DNA of 11,031 nucleotides, taken from the NCBI GenBank assembly GCA_004151065.3, contig NWUY0300008962.1, positions 13,521 to 24,551 of the forward strand, given 5' to 3'. The DNA comes from Larix sibirica. Taxonomy: Eukaryota > Streptophyta > Pinopsida > Pinales > Pinaceae. Position 1 is the stretch's first letter; each line of letters begins with the position of its first letter. Positions 6,338-11,031 of this stretch are shown here, piece after piece. Position numbers and translations under genes: made by a program. The notes beneath the pieces are model-generated. The model was given only the letters and a program-made list of their open reading frames with translations, was not told the DNA's origin and searched no databases.

Positions 6338-9259
6338 ATGGAGTGTAACAGGGACGAGGCGACGAGAGCGATCGAGATCGCGCAGAGGAAGGTGGGCGCC
6401 AAGGATATTGAAGGCGCCAGGAAATTTGCCCTAAAGGCCCAACAGCTCTACCCTTGTCTTGAAGGGCTCACCCAGATGATGGCGATGCTCGACGTTCTAC
6501 TTGCGGCCGAGCAGAAGATTAATGGCGAAATGGACTGGTATGGTATTCTCCAACTTGATGATGTTCTGGCTGAGGACTCTGTTGTGAAGAAACAATATAG
6601 GAAATTGGCTTTGTTATTGCATCCTGATAAGAACAAAACTGTAGGGGCGGATGGTGCTTTTAAGCTCATTGTTGAGGCATGGGGTGTGTTGTCTGATAAG
6701 ATTAGGAGGGCCATTTATGATGAGAAGATAAAAGGATTTGAATTCAAGCATCCCCAGTTAAAGAACCAGCAAAATCCTCAAAAACGCCCTCAAAACCCTC
6801 CTCCTCAGAAGCCTAAAAAACCGCCCCAGAAACGGCCTCAGAGAGCTCCCCCTAAGAAGAAACCACCTTCACATTCAAATGCAAATGGGTTCCCTAATGT
6901 CCATCCTAGCACTAGCACTGCCAATACTAGTGCTGCTACTGCTACCACTGCCAATCCTACCGATACTGCTGCTGCTGTTCCTGGCTCTACCCTTCCTAAT
7001 CCTGAGAATAAGTCCAAAACTTTTTGGACTGTCTGCCCTTATTGCGCCATGCAGTATGAATACCTTCGCATATATGAAAACCTCAATCTTCTCTGCAGGA
7101 ATTGTCAAAAGCCCTTCCTTGCAGTAGAGGCATTTGCAATTCCCGTAACTGTCAATGGTTTCAATGCATCCTGCTATCCTTGGTTGTTTGCACAGATGGG
7201 GTATTCAAATAATCACTCTGGTGGTTTTGGTATGGGTATAGGGGGGCTTGCGAATGGGCCGAGGATGGATGGCTTTCCCAATGCCAACTCTATGTGGGGT
7301 GGGGCTTTTCCAGGAGCCAATGCTGCTGCTACTGCTTCGGCTGCAGATACTCTGAATTTAAGCTCAGAGAATGTGGTGGACTCTGAAGATACTGAGAGCG
7401 ATGAAATGATTGGCAATTCAATGAAGAGAGATAATGGGTTTGGCATTCCCTTGAAGAAAACAATTGGGAAAGAAGCAAAGGGGAAATCACCAATTTGGCG
7501 GAAGACGCCATCCTCGAAGAAGTCAGCAGTGGCATCATCTCCTCCAAAGGTTCCATCCTCCAGTAAGATTTCAATGCCTCATAAGTCTTCCTTCTCCAGA
7601 AATGCAGGTTCGCCTTCTAAGGCTTCGTCATCGTCTACTAAGGTTCCATCCTCTAGTAAGATTTCAATGCCTCAGAAGTCTCCCTTTTCTACAAATGTAG
7701 GTTCGCCTTCCAAAGTATCATCATCGTCTACTAAACCGACTTCATCTCCCAAGGTTCCAACTCCCAAAGCCTCGCAATCACCTAAGGTTTCAGCTTCTCC
7801 GAAGGTTTTTGAGAGGTCCAATAAACGCAAGTTGGAAGAGTGTGATCAAGACACTAAGCAAGAAGGTATAGTCAAACAGAATGCAAAAAGGTCAGCTTGT
7901 AGCAGGAAAGAGATGAACAACGTGGAAATTGGGATAGTGCAGACTGAGGCCAAAAAAGAACAGCAGAAGTTACCACAGGGGTTGTCAAATTCAACAGTCC
8001 CAAGCACAAGTAAAATTGGCAAATCATCTGGTAACCCAATTCCATCCAATAAGCAAGCTCTGCCCAGTAAGCACACTCCATCTTTGCCTAAGGATAGTTC
8101 AGCAAAGGCTGTGAGAACTTTGCTAGCAGAGAAGGCAAAAATGGAGATCCTTAAGAATCTTGCAGCGGTGAAAAAGAATGCTGAAAATGCTGCAGCTGCC
8201 AAGGCAGAAGGATTGGCTGCTGCAGAAAAAGAAGAAGAGTCGAGGAGAAAAGCATTGGAAGATGAAGAGAAGGCTAAAGAACATGCAAAGAATGAGAAAA
8301 AGGAAGCCCTTAACAAAGTTAAGAAGCCCACAATTGACAAGAAAAAGAAACCTAAGAAGCAAGAACAGGCAGCAAATAATGAAAATATAGAAAACCCAAC
8401 GATTGATTCACAGTCTATCAATGTTCCAGATTCTGATTTCCATGACTTTGATAAGGATCGCACGGAGATTTGTTTCCAGGCAAATCAGATCTGGTCTATT
8501 TATGATGATGACAATGGAATGCCTCGCATTTATGCTCGAATTCAGAAGGTTGTTTCCTTGAACCCATTCAAAGTACAGATGAATTGGATAGAGCCAAAGT
8601 TGAACAAGTATCAGGCTTCTGGGGATTTTAAGGTGGGAAAATTGAGTAGTAATGATATGCTTAATATTTTCTCTCATGTGATGAAATGTGCAAAACCATC
8701 CAAGGGTGTGATCAAAATTTTACCAAGAAAGTCTGATGTTTGGGCTCTCTATAGAGAATGGGATTCTGCTTGGGATGATTACACTCCAGCAGAAGTTAGA
8801 CACAATTATGAGATGGTAGAGGTTCTCACAGATTTCACTGAGAAGTTTGGAGTGAGGGTGGCTCCACTAGTCAAGGTTGATGGATACAAGAATATTTTTC
8901 GGAGGCAGCAAGCTGGTCCTCAGTCCGTTTCTGGATGGGTTGTGCCTAAGAAAGAGCTTCTTAGGTTTTCACATCAGATTCCTGCAAGGAGGCTTACAAC
9001 TGAGGAGATGCAAAACATTCCTGACGTTTGTTGGGAGCTGGATCCTGCAGCAACTCCAGTTGGTCTTGTATTTAAGAGAACTACAGAATCTGAAGAAAAA
9101 GCAGCACAGGATAAAGAAAAAGTAGCACATGCTGGAGGAATGAGAGCAGATGCTGAAGTGACAACACAGCAGGGTGATGAAAAAACTGCAGAAACTGAAA
9201 GAAATATGGCACATGTTGAAGTAAAAACAGAAGTAATTGAGGAAAACACTTCAAGGTAG
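6338..9259 (+). CDS. DnaJ-domain protein with C-terminal DUF3444 (plant J-protein)
   Basis: A 973-residue, intronless frame. The N-terminal helical segment (1-60) contains ALKAQQLYP, typical of this plant family. The J domain spans about 66-130, with helix II KKQYRKLALLL and the HPD tripeptide at 95-97 that stimulates Hsp70 ATPase. A Pro/Lys/Gln-rich linker follows (140-178), then a zinc-ribbon-like segment with Cys 233, 236, 253 and 256, a Gly-rich stretch (285-325), an acidic patch (348-355), a basic Ser/Pro/Lys region (383-493), an Ala/Lys/Glu coiled-coil-like region (593-663), NLS-like KKKKPKK (668-674), and one DUF3444 domain (about 698-905; FHDFDKDR, QIWSIYDDDNGMPRIYARI, FSHQIPARRL, ELDPAA). 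A charged tail of about 65 residues ends it. ATG 6338 is the first in-frame start after TAA 6278 and has a strong context. Role: Hsp70 co-chaperone, probably nuclear (inferred); the function of DUF3444 is unknown. Length is within the family range. Confidence 0.95.
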   Translation: MECNRDEATRAIEIAQRKVGAKDIEGARKFALKAQQLYPCLEGLTQMMAMLDVLLAAEQKINGEMDWYGILQLDDVLAEDSVVKKQYRKLALLLHPDKNKTVGADGAFKLIVEAWGVLSDKIRRAIYDEKIKGFEFKHPQLKNQQNPQKRPQNPPPQKPKKPPQKRPQRAPPKKKPPSHSNANGFPNVHPSTSTANTSAATATTANPTDTAAAVPGSTLPNPENKSKTFWTVCPYCAMQYEYLRIYENLNLLCRNCQKPFLAVEAFAIPVTVNGFNASCYPWLFAQMGYSNNHSGGFGMGIGGLANGPRMDGFPNANSMWGGAFPGANAAATASAADTLNLSSENVVDSEDTESDEMIGNSMKRDNGFGIPLKKTIGKEAKGKSPIWRKTPSSKKSAVASSPPKVPSSSKISMPHKSSFSRNAGSPSKASSSSTKVPSSSKISMPQKSPFSTNVGSPSKVSSSSTKPTSSPKVPTPKASQSPKVSASPKVFERSNKRKLEECDQDTKQEGIVKQNAKRSACSRKEMNNVEIGIVQTEAKKEQQKLPQGLSNSTVPSTSKIGKSSGNPIPSNKQALPSKHTPSLPKDSSAKAVRTLLAEKAKMEILKNLAAVKKNAENAAAAKAEGLAAAEKEEESRRKALEDEEKAKEHAKNEKKEALNKVKKPTIDKKKKPKKQEQAANNENIENPTIDSQSINVPDSDFHDFDKDRTEICFQANQIWSIYDDDNGMPRIYARIQKVVSLNPFKVQMNWIEPKLNKYQASGDFKVGKLSSNDMLNIFSHVMKCAKPSKGVIKILPRKSDVWALYREWDSAWDDYTPAEVRHNYEMVEVLTDFTEKFGVRVAPLVKVDGYKNIFRRQQAGPQSVSGWVVPKKELLRFSHQIPARRLTTEEMQNIPDVCWELDPAATPVGLVFKRTTESEEKAAQDKEKVAHAGGMRADAEVTTQQGDEKTAETERNMAHVEVKTEVIEENTSR
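7547..7732 (+). repeat. 93-bp tandem duplication inside the J-protein gene
   Basis: Two in-frame 93-bp units (7547-7639 and 7640-7732) encode residues 404-434 and 435-465. Both begin KVPSSSKISMP and contain GSPSK and SSSST. By eye the DNA differs at about a dozen positions, several of them silent. The units enlarge the Ser/Pro/Lys-rich disordered region before the coiled coil and do not touch a folded domain. Confidence 0.9.
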
Positions 9260-10240
9260 CTATGGTTGGATTTATTGACATCAGAATCTCAGTTTTCGGT
9301 GGACCTACAAATTTTGTTTGCTAATTGGAATTCAATTCATTCATTACAGGTAAAATTGCACTGTCTAAGCCAGAGGCCAATGAAATATGGTCATTCCAGT
9401 TAGTGTTACCAAGTAACATTCTGTTGAGCCAGCTGTGACTGGATTGAGATGTACAATACGGTTTAAAGCCTTTGCCTCAAGAATGAAACTGGGCTTTCAA
9501 ATATTGCTTGGTTTCTTTGCAAATACTTCCTTCCATATAGGTGTTTTTGGGTCATTGGGAAATAACTGAACCATATCCTAACCAAGTAGTTCGTGTACTG
9601 CATTATCTTTCCCTCCTAGGGTCGGCATGATATAGGCGACAAGTGATTCCCAATTTTGCAAACAGAGTGGAAAGTAGAAATTGCACCCGCTAATGATGAT
9701 CTTCGCATGATGGTTTAATTTGTTCTAAAATTTGGCTGGCACTGTGGCGTATCTTGTGGGATCCAACATCATTGATTATAGACACAATTTTTTTTCTTTC
9801 TTCACCCAAAGGATGTTTTGGTGTGAGAGTGCCTATCCCCCACAAGATAATTGGTTATGCAGGGACTTTACAATATATATTGGCAGGCCTTTTCATGTGC
9901 TTGCAGGAATTTTCTGGTAATGTCCAGTTGACTCATCTTATAAGCACACCAACTTTACAAAACTCATTGCAGCACTCCATTTTTTCGTTAGGAAGCTGTT
10001 GCGATCCCGGATAAAATCTATTTTGTAAAAGGCAACCTTTATTTGCTGTATGAAGTACTGCTTATTTAAATATTTATGTATTGTGTAATTCAGCACTTGC
10101 TTGCTCTATATTGGCCAGAATTTTGTCACGTCTCTGGGTTGTGCACAGATATTGTCAGGCTACAGTGTTTAACCTGTTCTGAATATTGATTTAGCCCTTG
10201 TACTCGAAGGAGATTGGATATGTATATAAAATTATTCTTT
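9260..10240 (+). other. Probable 3' untranslated and downstream region of the J-protein gene
   Basis: After the TAG stop the sequence has no coding frame I trust; the short plus-strand frames near 9732-10014 lack domain features. No canonical AATAAA was found. UGUA-containing, T-rich sequence near 10070-10090 and 10220 could serve as far-upstream polyadenylation elements. Where the transcript ends cannot be decided from sequence alone. Confidence 0.45.
9350..9906 (+). other. Candidate 3' UTR intron
   Basis: CAG followed by GTAAAAT at 9347-9356 is a strong plant donor. TTTCATGTGCTTGCAG ending at 9906 is a good acceptor, giving a 557-nt intron. Other acceptors with good pyrimidine tracts end at 10422 (TGTTTTTTACAG) and 10523 (ACTTTTTTCAG), so a longer intron is equally possible. 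None of these is proven; transcript evidence is needed to choose or reject. Confidence 0.3.
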
Positions 10241-10860
10241 TATTCAGCTGTTGATTATAGCATGAAATTTGGTATTTTTTAGCTGAATTTGTAAGTTTTG
10301 TTTTATGATTCGAGGACTGATTATAGCATTTGGAAGCTTTGCTTTATTTTTGGTAGTGTACCAAAAATCTGAATGAAACCAGATGTCTGTTAGATGCTTT
10401 TTCTGAGAATTGTTTTTTACAGGTTTTTCTTTTAAATTTATCACTCTATTATCCTAAAGAAATGCAATGCAAGAGAGAAAAGCTGAATCTCACAATATGG
10501 CAGATTGTTTTTACTTTTTTCAGGATGTCAGAGTAAAAGGATGGGCAGTCTTTGGAATTAGGCACGAGATTGTTAATGTGTGGATAAAATGGGATCCAAT
10601 CTTTTCCCGGCAGAATCTATTTGATTTTTCTGTTTCTAGGTTGGCTACATTGATTCAATAATTGTGTTATTATCTATCATTCCAAATTCTCTGGTTAGTA
10701 ATATATGTAAGACGGATTAAAGTGAAAAGAAATGGGACAAGGTAAATCAAGGCATGTTTTGTGGAACTCTTTTAAGTCAGAGAGGTAAAGATTAACCCCA
10801 ATAGTTGGCGTGTAGGATAAAGACTAACCAAAATGCCTTGTTTTTCCGGTTTTTTTTTTA
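10241..10860. other. Downstream spacer without a recognised gene
   Basis: The sequence is T-rich. TGATTATAGCAT occurs twice (10252-10263 and 10318-10329). A 64-codon plus-strand frame at 10467-10661 shows no domain or coding signal that convinces me. Two GGTAAAGATTAACC-like words near 10785 and 10818 are a weak direct repeat. No RNA gene is seen. Confidence 0.5.
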
Positions 10861-10882
10861 ATCAAATCTAGTTAAAATCACA

Positions 10883-10911
10883 AAATTGCAGTTTGTGTAA
10901 TTATGCAATTT
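10883..10911. repeat. Inverted repeat AAATTGCA/TGCAATTT
   Basis: Perfect 8-bp arms lie at 10883-10890 and 10904-10911, with a 13-nt spacer. The repeat stands just before the terminal tandem repeat and could be part of the same element, but it is short. Confidence 0.5.
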
Positions 10912-10924
10912 CAACAATCACAAT

Positions 10925-11011
10925 GATTTTTTCTAGACTAAATGTCACATTTTAAAACTACCTAAATGGATCTTTCCTAGACTAAATGCTACATTTTAAA
11001 ACTACCCAAAT
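10925..11011. repeat. Two-copy tandem repeat, 44-bp period, near window end
   Basis: 10925-10967 and 10969-11011 align over 43 bp with about five differences. The shared core is CTAGACTAAATG, then ACATTTTAAAACTACC and AAAT. The second copy ends 20 bp before the window edge, so a longer array cannot be excluded. Confidence 0.85.
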
Positions 11012-11016
11012 CGTCG

Positions 11017-11028
11017 AAATCGCGATTT
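11017..11028. repeat. 12-bp palindrome AAATCGCGATTT
   Basis: An exact palindrome sits directly after the tandem repeat. CAAATCG at 11007-11013 also pairs with CGATTTG at 11023-11029, so alternative hairpins are possible. It is cut off near the end of the window. Confidence 0.55.
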
Positions 11029-11031
11029 GAG

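Noticed and set aside
6879-7127. Leu/Pro-rich plus-strand frame in the J-protein gene
   Set aside because: It is an alternate frame of the Ala/Thr-rich linker of the main protein, with no independent support.
7846-8463. A 205-codon open frame on the minus strand
   Set aside because: It lies wholly inside the J-protein coding sequence, opposite its Lys/Glu/Ala-rich part. Its Ser/Phe/Leu-rich product is the expected antisense of such codons, and no domain is visible.
9732-10014. Two short overlapping plus-strand frames downstream of the gene
   Set aside because: They show no domain, no coding-like codon use and no start context. They lie in the likely 3' untranslated or intronic region.
10467-10661. 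A 64-codon plus-strand frame
   Set aside because: It has no recognisable motif, overlaps a candidate splice acceptor, and is a length expected by chance.
1-11031. CRISPR array, tRNA or rRNA gene, bacterial operon or phage-like system
   Set aside because: No regularly spaced identical repeats, full tRNA fold, rRNA-like sequence or closely packed genes were seen. The gene content is that of a plant nuclear locus.

Overview
The window looks like nuclear DNA of a land plant. One intact gene carries a domain set known only from plants: a DnaJ (J) domain, a CxxC...CxxC zinc-ribbon-like segment, and a single DUF3444 domain. It sits in long, AT-rich flanks full of decayed repeats. Large, heavily decayed flanks fit a large-genome seed plant such as a gymnosperm, but that is inference. 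Nothing suggests a bacterial, organellar or viral origin.

Layout: 1-400 is AT-rich without genes. 401-866 is a degenerate array with a unit of about 150 bp, containing an exact 31-bp duplication. 867-1859 is AT-rich spacer. 1860-2035 (minus strand) resembles a tRNA-derived SINE, with A- and B-box-like sequences. 2211-2240 is a compound microsatellite. 2241-3429 is spacer with several diverged duplications. 3430-5340 holds broken protein-coding remnants on the minus strand, interrupted by stops and frame changes. 5341-5960 is AT-rich, ending in a T-rich heptamer run.

5961-6337 is the probable promoter and leader of the only intact gene. It carries a 7-bp-arm inverted repeat, a TATA-like sequence, a perfect 19-bp palindrome, a nine-codon upstream ORF, and an AUG immediately followed by a stop codon 16 nt before the main start. 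6338-9259 is an intronless 973-codon reading frame for a J-domain co-chaperone-like protein. Inside it is a 93-bp tandem duplication.

9260-10860 is the 3' flank. It has good splice-like sites that would place an intron in the 3' untranslated region, but no clear polyadenylation signal or further gene. The last 150 bp hold an inverted repeat, a two-copy tandem repeat with a 44-bp period that may continue past the window, and a 12-bp palindrome.

There is only one working gene, so no pathway or operon can be read from its neighbours. The points most worth testing are translational control of the J-protein gene by its leader, a possible 3' untranslated intron that could expose its mRNA to nonsense-mediated decay, and the identity of the decayed minus-strand coding sequence. 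I found no convincing new multi-gene system.
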